From Gp6-AA40 sp963723495 (GTDB lineage: Bacteria; Acidobacteriota; Vicinamibacteria; Vicinamibacterales; UBA2999), in NCBI GenBank assembly GCA_963723495.1, contig CAVRQR010000010.1, positions 124,001-188,000 of the forward strand: a stretch of DNA of 64,000 nt. Reading direction: 5' to 3'. Position numbers and translations under genes: made by a program. Below the pieces are notes generated by a model. That model saw only the letters and a program-made list of their open reading frames with translations. It was not told the DNA's origin and did not search any database. Shown here piece after piece: positions 26,673 through 35,669 of the stretch. Every line of letters begins with the position of its first letter. The first letter of the stretch is position 1.

Positions 26673-29600
26673 ATGGAATCGTTGGCGAACCGGGTCATCG
26701 CCCGCCTGACGAACACCCGCAGCGACGAACGAACCGTCGCCCTGCTGATGTTCGCCTACTCGTTCCTCGTGATGATGTCGCACAACATCCTGAAGCCGGT
26801 CACCAAGTCAAAGTTCATCGATCAGCTCGGCTCCGACAACCTCCCCTACGTGCTGATGGCGTCGTCGGTCCTCGTCGCGGTCGTGATGCATGGGTACAGC
26901 GGCTGGATTCGTCGACTTCCCCGACAGTACGTGATCCCTATCGCGCAGTCAGCGCTGGTCGTGGTGCTCGTGCTGCTGTGGGGGCTTCTGCGCACCGGCG
27001 CGGTCTGGGTGACTGTCGCTCTCTATTTCTTCGGCCAGATTCTCGGCGTATTGCTCATCAGCCAGTTCTGGACATTGGCCAACGAGGTCTACGATGCGCG
27101 TCAGGCGAAGCGCCTCTTTGGTCTCATCGGCGGCGGAGCCTGTCTCGGTGGTGCACTCGGTGCGTCGATAACGGCCATCACCGTCCAGGAATTCGGCTCG
27201 AACAATCTCCTGCTGATCAGCGCCGCCACGCTCAGCGTGTGCGTGGTGCTCGTGCTGCGCATCGTTCGCATTCCGCACGCCGGTCATGCCGTCGAGCAGA
27301 TGGACGAGCGAGGCGTCGGTGGACGCGAAGCGATTCGGTTGCTGACGCAGTCCCGCCACCTGAGGGTTCTGGCCGCAGTCGTTGGATTCGCCGCCGTCGG
27401 CGCGGCGCTCATCGATCAGCAACTGAGTATGGCCGCCGAGGCCACCGGCATCGGCGCTGACGCGATCGCCGCGTTGCTCGCGCGGGTCACCGTTTACCTG
27501 TCGCTGGCAGGCTTCGTCGTCGGCGTCGCGCTCACCAGCCGCATCCACCGTTCGTTCGGCATCGCGGCGGCACTGCTGCTGCTCCCGATAGGCCTGGGCG
27601 CAAGCGCCACGCTCATTCTGCTCACCGGCGCATTGTGGGCGGTGGCCGGCGCGCGAGTCATCGATACCACGCTCAGATATTCCGTGGACAAGACCACCCG
27701 GGAGGTGCTCTTCCTGCCACTTCCAGCCGACCTGCGCTTTCGTGCGAAACCGTTCATCGACGTCACGATGGACCGGTTCGCGAAGGCGGTCGCTGCGGTC
27801 CTGATCCTGGTGCTCATTCATCCCAGGGGACTCGGCCTCGACTGGCAGCAACTGAGCTACGCCGGCCTGTTCGTCATGGCGGCATGGGTCGCGGTGTCGC
27901 TGATCGCGTGGCGAGAATACCGCCGCGCGTTCCGCGCCAGCATCGTCTCACGCGACATCGCGCCCGCGAACATTCGTACCAACGTCGCCGATGCCGCCAC
28001 GATTGAGGCACTCGTCGAGGAGTTGTCGAGTCCAGACGAGCATGCCGTCGTCTACGCCATCGATCTGCTCGAGGCACTGGACCGCAGAAACCTCGTGACG
28101 CCGCTGCTCCTGCAACATGAGTCGCCACGCGTGCGCGCCAGCACGCTGCGCGTCATCGCCGCATCGAGCTCGCCCATCGCCGGCCGCTGGATCCCGACGA
28201 TCGAGCGCATGGTTCAGGATGAAGACGTCGACGTTCGCGCCGCGGCACTGCACGCGCTGGCGGCTTTCTCTCATGAAGATGCCGCGCTGCTTCTTCGACG
28301 GCACCTTGACGACATCGAGCCACGGGTCGTCGTGACCGCCGCCATCGCGTTGGCGAACAGCGGCCGGCCCGCCGACGTGGACGCGGCGGAAGCGGCCCTG
28401 CTGCGTCTTCTGAGCGACCTCCGCGATTCTGCCGCCAGCGCACGCGAGGAGGCCGCAACGGCGCTCGGCCGCATCGAGCATCCACGCTTCCGCCCGCTGC
28501 TCGTCCCGCTGCTCAACGACTCCGACCTCGATGTCGTCGGAAAAGCGATCAAGAGTGCCCGGGCGCTCGGAGCCTCCGACGGTCTCTTCGTACCCGCGCT
28601 TCTTACGCTGCTCGGTCATCGATCACTGAAAGCACAGGCACGAGAAGCCCTCGTCGGATACGGGGAAGAGATCGTTCCGCTACTCGCCTACTCGCTCGCC
28701 GACAAACACGAGCAGCTGTGGATCAGGCGGCACATTCCGGTCACGCTCGCGCTGATCGGCACGCCGGGATCGATGGAAGCACTCATCGCCGCACTCGACG
28801 AGCCAGACGGCTTTCTGCGCTATAAGGCGATCATTGCCATCGAAAAGCTACGCCGGGAGAATCCCTCCCTGCCATGCCCCAGGCAGACGCTCGAGAAGGC
28901 CGTCATCAGGGAAACGTCGCGCTACTACAACGGCCTCACGCTGCAGCACAACCTTCTGCGCCATTCTCTCGACGCCGCCGACTCATTGCTCGGTCGTGCC
29001 CTGGAGGACAAGCTGCGTCGATCGGTCGATCGCGTCTACAGGCTGCTCGGGCTGCTCTACCACGTGGAGGATGTCGCGGCCGCGCGTTACACCATCGAGC
29101 AGGGAGAGCGGCGGCGACGGGCGGCCGCGGTCGAATATCTGGACAATCTGCTCGGCGGTGTGGTTCGCCGGCGGGTCATGCCCATTCTGGACGACACGCC
29201 ACTCGCGGAAAAGGTGCGTTACGCCAACGGCGTGCTCAGGAGTCGACCGCGCGACCTCGAAGATACGATGGCGCAGCTCATACACGATGACGATCCCGTC
29301 ATCGCCGCATCGGCCATTCATTTCGCCGCATGGCAACAGCTTCCCTCTCTCGCGTCCGACATCGAGTATGTCGCGACGCATCGGGCAGCCGAGGACACGT
29401 TCGTGCTGGAAGCCGCGACGTGGGCTTCCGGTGCAGGTGGTTCGACGGGCGATGGATTGCCGGTCGTCGCGCTGGTCGATCGCATCAGGGTCACGCCCGT
29501 GTTCGCCGCGCTGTCGATCGACGAGCTCTTTCGCGTCGCCGAGGTCGGCCAGGAAATTCGTTACCAGGCAGGCCGTGAGGTCTGCCGCGCTGGCCAGGCG

Positions 29601-30311
29601 GCCGACGATGTGTTCTTCCTGCTTGAAGGTGCGCTCGAGGCCATTGATGACAACGGATCAGGGAAGGAACTGACGGCGCCAGCGGTCGTGAACGTCGAAG
29701 GAGTGCTGCAGGGCATTCCGCTGCGCAGCACCATACGAGCCGTCGAACACACCATCGGGTTCCGGGTGCCCGCTGCCGTGTTCCTCACGATGGTGTCGGA
29801 CAACATCCTGATGGCGCAGGGTCTGTTCCGGCTGCTGCTGCATTCCTCGTCCGAGCAGGCACGGCGCGCGATGGCATCGCCCACCGCGGCGCTTCCCTCA
29901 GGTGGGCGGTTCGGTCAGGACCCGCTTCTGGCCGGAGCCTCTGCGGCCCATTTGCTTGCATTGCGGGCGTTTGCATCCGAGGTGCCGCTCACAGCCGGAC
30001 AAGTCCTCTTCGACTTTGGTTCGCCTCCGGCGACCTACCAGGTCATGGAAGGCCAAGTCCGGCTCGAGGCGCCTCATCAGCCGCCGATCCTGGTGTCGCC
30101 CAGGGCGACGTTCGGCGTCGCCGACACCCTGGCCGGCGGCCCTTCCGGGTGGCGAGCGGTCGCCACCGCGAACGGACAGGCGCTCCGCCTGGAACGCGAC
30201 GACTTGTTCGCTGTGATGGCCGACCACGTTGACTTAATGCAGAACCTGTTCAGGGTGGCGCTGCGGCTGCGCGACCAGGTTGTTCAACCGGAACACCCAT
30301 TTTTCGCGTAG
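26673..30311 (+). CDS. Nucleotide-transporter-like membrane protein fused to HEAT repeats and two cNMP-binding domains
   Basis: 1212 aa, intact. Residues about 20-430: 10-12 transmembrane segments resembling the NTP/NDP (ATP/ADP translocase) family, with SFLVMMSHNILKPVTKSKFI at the start. Residues about 440-800: HEAT-like helical repeats (HALAAFSHEDAALLLRRHL, EEAATALGRIEHPRFRPLL). Residues about 935-1050 and 1085-1195: two cNMP-binding (CAP_ED) folds, e.g. FAALSIDELFRVAEVG and GREVCRAGQAADDVFFLLEG. Likely a membrane protein whose transport or signalling is gated by a cytoplasmic nucleotide-sensing tail; ligand unknown. A paralogous C-terminal half lies at 62959-64000. Confidence 0.8.
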   Translation: MESLANRVIARLTNTRSDERTVALLMFAYSFLVMMSHNILKPVTKSKFIDQLGSDNLPYVLMASSVLVAVVMHGYSGWIRRLPRQYVIPIAQSALVVVLVLLWGLLRTGAVWVTVALYFFGQILGVLLISQFWTLANEVYDARQAKRLFGLIGGGACLGGALGASITAITVQEFGSNNLLLISAATLSVCVVLVLRIVRIPHAGHAVEQMDERGVGGREAIRLLTQSRHLRVLAAVVGFAAVGAALIDQQLSMAAEATGIGADAIAALLARVTVYLSLAGFVVGVALTSRIHRSFGIAAALLLLPIGLGASATLILLTGALWAVAGARVIDTTLRYSVDKTTREVLFLPLPADLRFRAKPFIDVTMDRFAKAVAAVLILVLIHPRGLGLDWQQLSYAGLFVMAAWVAVSLIAWREYRRAFRASIVSRDIAPANIRTNVADAATIEALVEELSSPDEHAVVYAIDLLEALDRRNLVTPLLLQHESPRVRASTLRVIAASSSPIAGRWIPTIERMVQDEDVDVRAAALHALAAFSHEDAALLLRRHLDDIEPRVVVTAAIALANSGRPADVDAAEAALLRLLSDLRDSAASAREEAATALGRIEHPRFRPLLVPLLNDSDLDVVGKAIKSARALGASDGLFVPALLTLLGHRSLKAQAREALVGYGEEIVPLLAYSLADKHEQLWIRRHIPVTLALIGTPGSMEALIAALDEPDGFLRYKAIIAIEKLRRENPSLPCPRQTLEKAVIRETSRYYNGLTLQHNLLRHSLDAADSLLGRALEDKLRRSVDRVYRLLGLLYHVEDVAAARYTIEQGERRRRAAAVEYLDNLLGGVVRRRVMPILDDTPLAEKVRYANGVLRSRPRDLEDTMAQLIHDDDPVIAASAIHFAAWQQLPSLASDIEYVATHRAAEDTFVLEAATWASGAGGSTGDGLPVVALVDRIRVTPVFAALSIDELFRVAEVGQEIRYQAGREVCRAGQAADDVFFLLEGALEAIDDNGSGKELTAPAVVNVEGVLQGIPLRSTIRAVEHTIGFRVPAAVFLTMVSDNILMAQGLFRLLLHSSSEQARRAMASPTAALPSGGRFGQDPLLAGASAAHLLALRAFASEVPLTAGQVLFDFGSPPATYQVMEGQVRLEAPHQPPILVSPRATFGVADTLAGGPSGWRAVATANGQALRLERDDLFAVMADHVDLMQNLFRVALRLRDQVVQPEHPFFA

Positions 30312-30347
30312 AATCCGGTCGTCCACCTCTTCAAAGAAGGGCGTTCT

Positions 30348-31178
30348 ATGGATCGATTCCGTCGCGCGCCAATCGTTGTTCTGGGGCTCACGCTCTGCGC
30401 AACCGCTCTCGTCTTCGCGGGTCAGGGCAAGCCAATCACGACTCCCCTCTCGCCGGCCGAGATGGAGGCCTTTCTGTTGAAGGGCAAGATCCTCGACGTG
30501 CGCGATGCCGGCAGCGGTGTCACCGGGTCGCTCCGGGCCAAAGTGACGGACGGGACGCTTACACACGACGTGCACATCCAGTCCGTCGACATCATGAAAC
30601 CGGTATTCCAGGCGGGCCAGCACACCGAACTGAATTTCAGAGACAGCTACCGGTACAACATCGCGGGCTACCGGCTTGCCCGGCTCCTCGGCATCAATAC
30701 CGTGCCGATGTCGGTCGAGCGCAGTGTGAACGGTAAGACAGCGGCCGTCACCTGGTGGATCGACGATGTCCAGATGGACGAAAAGGAGCGGCTCAAACGC
30801 AAGACGATGGGGCCCAACCCTCTGCGCACGTCCAATCAGATTCAACTGATGCGCATCTTCGACGAACTGATTCAGAATCGCGATCGGAATCAGGGCAACA
30901 TTCTCTGGACCAGCGACTGGACCATGTGGCTGATCGATCACACGCGTGCATTCCGTCTCGGCAAGGACTTGCTGAAGCCCGAGGAGCTCACGCGTATCGA
31001 TCGGGGGCTGCTGACGCGCCTCAAGGGACTGACGGAAGAACCGATCGCGAAAGCAGTCGGCGATTCGCTGCTGGACTCCGAGCGAGACGCTGTGCTCCAC
31101 CGGCGCGACCGGATCGTCAAGGTGTTCGAGGAGCGGGTCGCCAGGGTCGGCGAGGCAGCAGTGTTGTTCGACTTCTGA
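30348..31178 (+). CDS. Secreted atypical kinase-like protein (PI3/4K/HipA-type signature)
   Basis: 276 aa. Signal peptide of about 25 residues (ending VFA-GQG). The N-lobe region has GSGVTGSLRAKVTDGTLTHD. Then YNIAGYRLARLLGINTVP, the helix typical of bacterial PI-kinase-like and HipA-like folds, and the catalytic pair NRDRNQGNILW (about 174-185) and WLIDHTRAF (about 194-202), fitting an atypical-kinase D..N..DH arrangement. No transmembrane segment beyond the signal, so periplasmic or extracellular. Activity unproven. A TAGAAT at 30309-30314 could be its -10. Convergent with a secreted phosphatase. Confidence 0.65.
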   Translation: MDRFRRAPIVVLGLTLCATALVFAGQGKPITTPLSPAEMEAFLLKGKILDVRDAGSGVTGSLRAKVTDGTLTHDVHIQSVDIMKPVFQAGQHTELNFRDSYRYNIAGYRLARLLGINTVPMSVERSVNGKTAAVTWWIDDVQMDEKERLKRKTMGPNPLRTSNQIQLMRIFDELIQNRDRNQGNILWTSDWTMWLIDHTRAFRLGKDLLKPEELTRIDRGLLTRLKGLTEEPIAKAVGDSLLDSERDAVLHRRDRIVKVFEERVARVGEAAVLFDF

Positions 31179-31193
31179 GGCCTTGTAGAGCGA

Positions 31194-32297
31194 TTAACGT
31201 GTCGCCGAGGGCGCGACCGACTGCAGCGCGGGCGCTGAGAGCGGCTCGCGCCGATCCAGATAGATCGCCGTGAGCGTACCGCCCTGCCACTCGAGGGCTG
31301 AGGGCACGCCCCCCTTGTAGAACTCCCCGCCCACCATTCCGGTATCGATCAGGATGACTCGTCCATCCAGGCGCGCGACGATCCGCCCGGGCAGCACCGT
31401 CGAGTGGCCGATCACGATCGCACGCGCCTTCATCTGATCGAGGATCGCCGGAAGAATCGGCGCGACCTCTTCTTCCGTCTGAAGCGCCAATCCACGATAC
31501 CAGAGCGGTCCGGTCTCGCTTGCCGACATGAGCGACGCGGCCTGTTCCGGCGGTGGCAGCGCCGCGAGTTCCTTGGCAATGGCGGCGTTGATGCCTTCGC
31601 AGCCGAGCGCCGCGATCTCGGGGCTGATGCCACCATGAAGGAAGAGCACGCCATTGATCCGCGCGACCGTCGGCCGCTCGCGAATCCAGCTCCCGTATTC
31701 GCCCTGCGGGCCGAACGCCTGACGCAGTTCGATCATGCCGAGAGGGACCTCCTTCAGGAACTGCTCCCGGTACGCGGCGGGGTCGTACTCGCGCCCTTCC
31801 GCCTTCGCGCGCTGCTCCGCCTGCTCGCTCAGGGCCGCGAGAACCTGTTCTCGAAGCTGGGTGGAGTCGCCGTTTCTGAACGCCTCGATCTCTCCCGCGC
31901 TGACGTATCGCCAGTCGGAGATAAGGCGCATCAGCTCGTGGTTGCCGAGCAGCGACACCACTCGCCCGCCGGCCCGCTGCGCGTCACGTTCCAGCCGGCG
32001 AAGCAGGTCGATCGCCTTTCTCGAGTCGGGCCCGCGATCGAGGATGTCACCGGTCTGCACCAGCACCGTGCGTCGTCCGCTCCACCTGTTGCGATTGTCG
32101 ATGATCTGTGCCGCGCGCAGGATGGCCACGAAGTTGTCGAAGGCGCCGTGCACGTCGCCGACGGCCACCACGCGCTCGGTGGTCTGGATGTCGCACGGAG
32201 ACGCACCGGGCTTTGCCGCCTGCGCGCGGACCGGTCGTTCGCCACCGGTCAGCAGCACCAGCATCAGCGCGACTGCCAGACCGAAGGCGATCCGCAT
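31194..32297 (-). CDS. Secreted PPP/calcineurin-type phosphatase
   Basis: 367 aa from ATG 32297 (MRIAFGLAVALMLVLLTGG signal peptide). Metal motifs in order: GDVHGAFDNF, GDILDRGPDS, LGNHELMRL, LHGGISPE and GHSTVLPG, which match Shewanella-like PPP phosphatases. The long insert between GNHE and HGG is usual for that group. Probably periplasmic. The longer frame to 32372 is translation through a heptamer repeat (MGVGSWEL...). Confidence 0.85.
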   Translation of the reverse strand: MRIAFGLAVALMLVLLTGGERPVRAQAAKPGASPCDIQTTERVVAVGDVHGAFDNFVAILRAAQIIDNRNRWSGRRTVLVQTGDILDRGPDSRKAIDLLRRLERDAQRAGGRVVSLLGNHELMRLISDWRYVSAGEIEAFRNGDSTQLREQVLAALSEQAEQRAKAEGREYDPAAYREQFLKEVPLGMIELRQAFGPQGEYGSWIRERPTVARINGVLFLHGGISPEIAALGCEGINAAIAKELAALPPPEQAASLMSASETGPLWYRGLALQTEEEVAPILPAILDQMKARAIVIGHSTVLPGRIVARLDGRVILIDTGMVGGEFYKGGVPSALEWQGGTLTAIYLDRREPLSAPALQSVAPSATR

Positions 32298-32345
32298 CGA
32301 CCGTATGCCTTCATCAAGCGCATTGGAGCACTGAATGGAGGGCGA

Positions 32346-32462
32346 TCTCAACTCCCAACTGCCAACTCCCAACTGCCAACTACTGGAAATTGGTGCTTGA
32401 GATTGGAAGTTGATAGTCGAAAGTTGAACTTGGGCGTTGGAAATTGGGCGTTGGGAGTTGAC
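32346..32462. repeat. Inverted heptamer repeat element, CCAACTC/GAGTTGG family (copy 3)
   Basis: Left arm 32346-32381 (CAACTCC/CAACTGC units), right arm about 32388-32462 (TTGGAAG, TTGATAG, TTGGGCG, TTGGAAA, TTGGGCG, TTGGGAG). It fills the divergent gap between the phosphatase and the dciA-like gene, so promoters for both would have to lie within or beside it. Confidence 0.85.
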
Positions 32463-32479
32463 AAGCGTAAGATCCCCCC

Positions 32480-32759
32480 GTGATTCCCGTCCGCCAGGTG
32501 ATCCCGGACGCCGTTGCGGCGATCATCCGCAAGGCGCCGCTGACGCCCGGAAAAAGTCGCGTTCGCGTGGCGCAGCGTCGTCGGGCCGGCCATCGATCAT
32601 GCGACGACAGTCGAATGGAACGACGGGGTTCTTCGCGTGAAGGCGAAGGACCGGGCGTGGCAGCGGGAAGTCGAGCGCTCGGCCGCGCTCATCCGCTCGC
32701 GGCTCGATGTGCTGCTCGGCGAGCGTGTGGTCCGCTATATCGAGGTGAAAAGCGCCTGA
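32480..32759 (+). CDS. DciA-like DUF721 protein (one frameshift)
   Basis: About 92 aa. GTG start, IPVRQVIPDAVAAIIRKAPLTP; a one-base correction in the GGAAAAA run near 32551 restores EKVAFAWRSVVGPAIDHATT, VEWNDGVLRVKAKDRAWQRE and VERSAALIRSRLDVLLGE to a TGA at 32757-32759. This is the KH-like fold of DUF721/DciA, whose full-length members help load the replicative helicase. Short, so a partial-length member. Confidence 0.75.
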
Positions 32760-33024
32760 AGCAGCGACGGGAGACGACCAGACGAATAGCACGGCCGCCG
32801 CGGCAAGCCCGGCAGCGATCTGCAACGGCTCCATGACGTCCAGAGGGGCCTGAGCCTTCCGCTCTGCATCCCAGCGGCGCAGCATCTGCGCCTTGACCCA
32901 CAACACACCGGGATCCGGCACCTGCGACGTCCGCGTCGGGACGGTGTTGGCCAGCCTCTTCATGTAATCGACGACGACCTGCTCGTCGTCGTGCATGCGG
33001 TCGCGATCGAACCACGTCGCGCAT
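32735..33024 (-). CDS. Putative anti-sigma/membrane protein following the ECF sigma gene
   Basis: The start overlaps the sigma stop (TGATG). Reads MRDVVRSR, shifts frame near 32995, then MHDDEQVVVDYMKRLANTVP and LRRWDAERKAQAPLDVM, and a transmembrane helix LQIAAGLAAAAVLFVW. The end is uncertain: with one more correction it stops at 32735 (LLQALFTSI); uncorrected, the frame runs on antisense to the dciA gene. Position suggests control of the sigma factor; no zinc motif is seen. Confidence 0.5.
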
Positions 33025-33553
33025 CATGCCCTCGCCGTCAGTCCCCGGGTGACCAGCAGTTTCCGCAGGCGCGCCCGGGCGCGCGAAAGCAGGACTTTCA
33101 CGCTCCCGCGGGCGAGCCCGAGCGCGCTGGCGATCTCCTGATGATTGTGCTCCTCGACATAGGCCAGCCACAAGAGCGCACGATCCCGCGGCGTGAGCTC
33201 GGCAAACTCCCGGCTCACCGAATCCTCTGGCACGGACGCCGCAACCTGCTGCGGGACCTGGCGGAGCCGCCCCAGCCATGACATCTCTCGTTCAGCGCGT
33301 CGCCACCGATCGGTCATGAGGTTCCCCGCAATCCGAAAGACATAGCGGCGCAGGTCTTCGTCGCCGAGGTGACCCACGTCCGCGCGCAGCAGACGACAGA
33401 AGGCGTCCTGCACGATATCGTCCGCGTCGCCCGCATGACGGGTCACGCGGTAGACGTACGCCCACAGCGGGCGCGCCGTGCGCTCGTAGAACCGCGCAAA
33501 CTCGACCTCATTCAGCGCCGCACCCTGGCAGCCCGTGGCAAGAGTTTCACCAC
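33024..33553 (-). CDS. ECF-type RNA polymerase sigma factor
   Basis: About 176 aa. Region 2: FARFYERTARPLWAYVYRVT and DADDIVQDAFCRLLR; region 4: LTPRDRALLWLAYVEEHNHQEIASALGL with GSVKVLLSRARARLRKLL. The GTG at 33553 after GGAGG is the likely start (VKLLPRAA), needing one base correction near 33518. It follows a membrane protein gene by 6 nt. Signal sensed unknown. Confidence 0.85.
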
Positions 33554-33559
33554 GGCCTC

Positions 33560-34046
33560 CTAGACCGAGCGAGCGATCTCGTTCGAGGTGGACGCGTGTG
33601 ACTGTCCGTTGATCAGCCCCATCCGGCGCGACAGCTTCAGGGAGACGTAGCCCGAGATAAGGAGGCCCAATCCGACCGCTGCGGAGACCGTTCCGACAAA
33701 TCCGAGGCTCTCGTATGTCTCCGTGTCGACGCGCGCGCCGCTGAGATACATGAAGATGCCGATGCCGAGGCACAGCATGACGATGCCGGACTGAAACGCG
33801 CGGAGGACACGCTGGTGCGCCACACCGCCCGAATCGCCGCCAACCGTGTTCCAGGAACTTCTGGCCGCCCTCGGTGTTCAGGAACTGGCTGAACTCTCCC
33901 ATGCTGCCCGTGCGGTCGAGGAGCCTCGTCTGGAACTCCGTCGTCGACCTGAGCTGCTGACGTCGCGTGAATGCGTTGGCAATCACGTAGAACACGTACG
34001 CAACCATCAGGAACACCGCCGGGACGATGATGACCTCTGAACCCAT
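33560..34046 (-). CDS. Two-helix membrane protein of unknown function upstream of sigma gene
   Basis: About 161 aa. AGGAGG precedes ATG 34046. First helix VIIVPAVFLMVAYVFYVIANAF, polar middle (TEFQTRLLDRTGSMGEFSQF), a frameshift near 33845, then helices FQSGIVMLCLGIGIFMYLSG and FVGTVSAAVGLGLLISGYVSL. No family recognised. Co-directional with the sigma and the putative anti-sigma gene. Confidence 0.65.
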
Positions 34047-34128
34047 TCTGCCCTCCTGCGACGTCTCAGGCCGCTGACGATACAACAGCGGAGCGGCGGC
34101 CGGTTAACACGCGGGTTACCATCTCTGC

Positions 34129-35312
34129 ATGGATGCCGTCATCGTCTCGGCCACTCGCACCGCCACCGGCAAGTTTCTGGGCGCATTGCGGTCGTTCACG
34201 GCCCCCCAGCTCGGCGCGATCGTGATTCGCGAAGCCGTCGCGCGCGCGGGCATCGACCCGGCGCATCGTCGAAGAGTGCATCATGGGCAACGTCGTGTCC
34301 GCCGGTCTCGGCCAGGCGCCCGCCCGCCAGGCCGCCCTGCGGGGAGGACTGGCCGACGGCGTGGCCGCGTTGACCATCAACAAGGTGTGTGGGTCCGGCC
34401 TGAAGGCCGTGATGCTGGCGGCTCAGGCAATCGCCGTCGGCGATGCCGACGTGGTCGTTGCCGGGGGCATGGAGTCGATGAGCAATTGCCCGTATCTCGC
34501 TGGCGGGGGCGCGCGAGGGTCTTCGACTGGGCCACGGGCAGGTGATCGATTCGATGATCAACGACGGGCTCTGGTGCACGTTCGAGGACTGGCACATGGG
34601 GAACGCCGGTGAAGTCGTGGCCGTGGACTTCGGCATCACGCGCGCAGCGCAGGACGAATTCGCGATGAACAGCCATCGCAAAGCGGCCGAGGCCACCGCA
34701 TGCAGGCCGATTCCGCGCGGAGATCGTGCCGATCAGCATCCCTCAGAAGAAGGGTGACGCCTTCGTGTTCGATCGCGACGAATCGATTCGCGCCGATACA
34801 TCGCTCGATGCGTTGGCCGCACTGCGACCCGCATTCAAAGCCGATGGCACGGTGACCGCGGGGAACGCGCCACCCGTGAACGACGGCGCCGCAGCGCTCG
34901 TCGTGATGTCGGAGCGACGTGCACGCGAGTTGAACGTGCAGTCCGATGGCAAGGATCGTCGGTCAGGCCACCAGTGGACTGGCGCCCAAGTACGTCCTCA
35001 TGACGCCAGTCGAGGCCATCAAGCGACTCGTCGCCAAGATTGGCTGGTCGTTGGACGATGTGGATCTCTTCGAGATCAACGAGGCCTTCTCGGTGCAGAT
35101 CGTGGCGATCCTGGGTGAGCTCGGGATCGACGCGACGCGCGTGAACGTCAACGGGGGTGCCGTCGCGCTGGGACATCCCATCGGGGCAAGCGGCGCCCGC
35201 ATACTCACGACACTCCTCTACGCTCTCCAGCAATCGCGGGCTCCGTCGCGGCATCGCAGCGCTCTGTCTTGGCGGAGGCAATGGCGTGGCAGTCGCCGTA
35301 GAGAGACTCTGA
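34129..35312 (+). CDS. Acetyl-CoA acetyltransferase (thiolase), several frameshifts
   Basis: About 393 aa. Condenses or cleaves acetoacetyl-CoA. Starts MDAVIVSATRTATGKFLGAL. Acyl-accepting Cys in TINKVCGSGLKAVMLA; later ALGHPIGASGARIL (His) and CLGGGNGVAVAVERL (second Cys). Frames break near 34265, 34505, 34700, 34945 and 35235, yet every catalytic motif is preserved in order, so sequencing indels are likely. Degradative or biosynthetic (AtoB/PhaA) role not resolvable. Confidence 0.88.
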
Positions 35313-35313
35313 G

Positions 35314-35391
35314 TCAACTCCCAACTGCCAACTCCCAAAGGTGCCCAGCCGCTATCCGTTGGGAATCGGGAGTTGGGAATTCGAGGTTGAC
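35314..35391. repeat. Inverted heptamer repeat element, CCAACTC/GAGTTGG family (copy 4)
   Basis: Left arm 35314-35339 (CAACTCC, CAACTGC, CAACTCC), a spacer of about 18 nt, right arm 35358-35391 (GTTGGGA, ATCGGGA, GTTGGGA). Lies directly after the thiolase stop and upstream of recA. The rest of the 35313-35669 gap holds the recA promoter; nothing else is seen. Confidence 0.85.
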
Positions 35392-35522
35392 AAAGCCTCA
35401 CTACCGCAGCGTTTTTTGCCGTGCGGTTTGTGCACTTCCGAGCCCTCGAGGCGAAAGTCCATAGTTCCTGTAACTGATTGAAATTGTTGGGCTGATGCCC
35501 ACGTGACTGCACGGATTTTCGC

Positions 35523-35551
35523 TTGACTTTCGTGCGGCACGCTCCTAGGAT
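35523..35551 (+). promoter_or_regulatory. Candidate sigma-70-type promoter of recA
   Basis: TTGACT (35523-35528), a 17-bp spacer and TAGGAT (35546-35551), about 119 nt before the recA ATG. No obvious E. coli-type or Bacillus-type LexA box is seen nearby. Confidence 0.6.
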
Positions 35552-35669
35552 CAACCCCGGCCGTGACCTTCCCTGTCACACCACCAAGCCACGCTACTTG
35601 CACCCCCACCGCGCAGGCGTGCGCGGCGGGGACCCGCTATGCAGACACGGCCAACGCCAAGGAGATCGC

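Noticed and set aside
32523..32996. Long C-terminal extension of the putative anti-sigma protein
   Set aside because: It runs antisense through the dciA-like gene and loses protein-like composition after the membrane helix.
33024..34085. Apparent fusion of a membrane protein with an ECF sigma factor
   Set aside because: The middle is out-of-frame translation; two genes separated by a TAG and a GGAGG site, joined only by indels.
35523..35669. N-terminal extension of RecA
   Set aside because: It would start inside the -35 box, and the ATG at 35670 has a good ribosome site and the canonical N-terminus.
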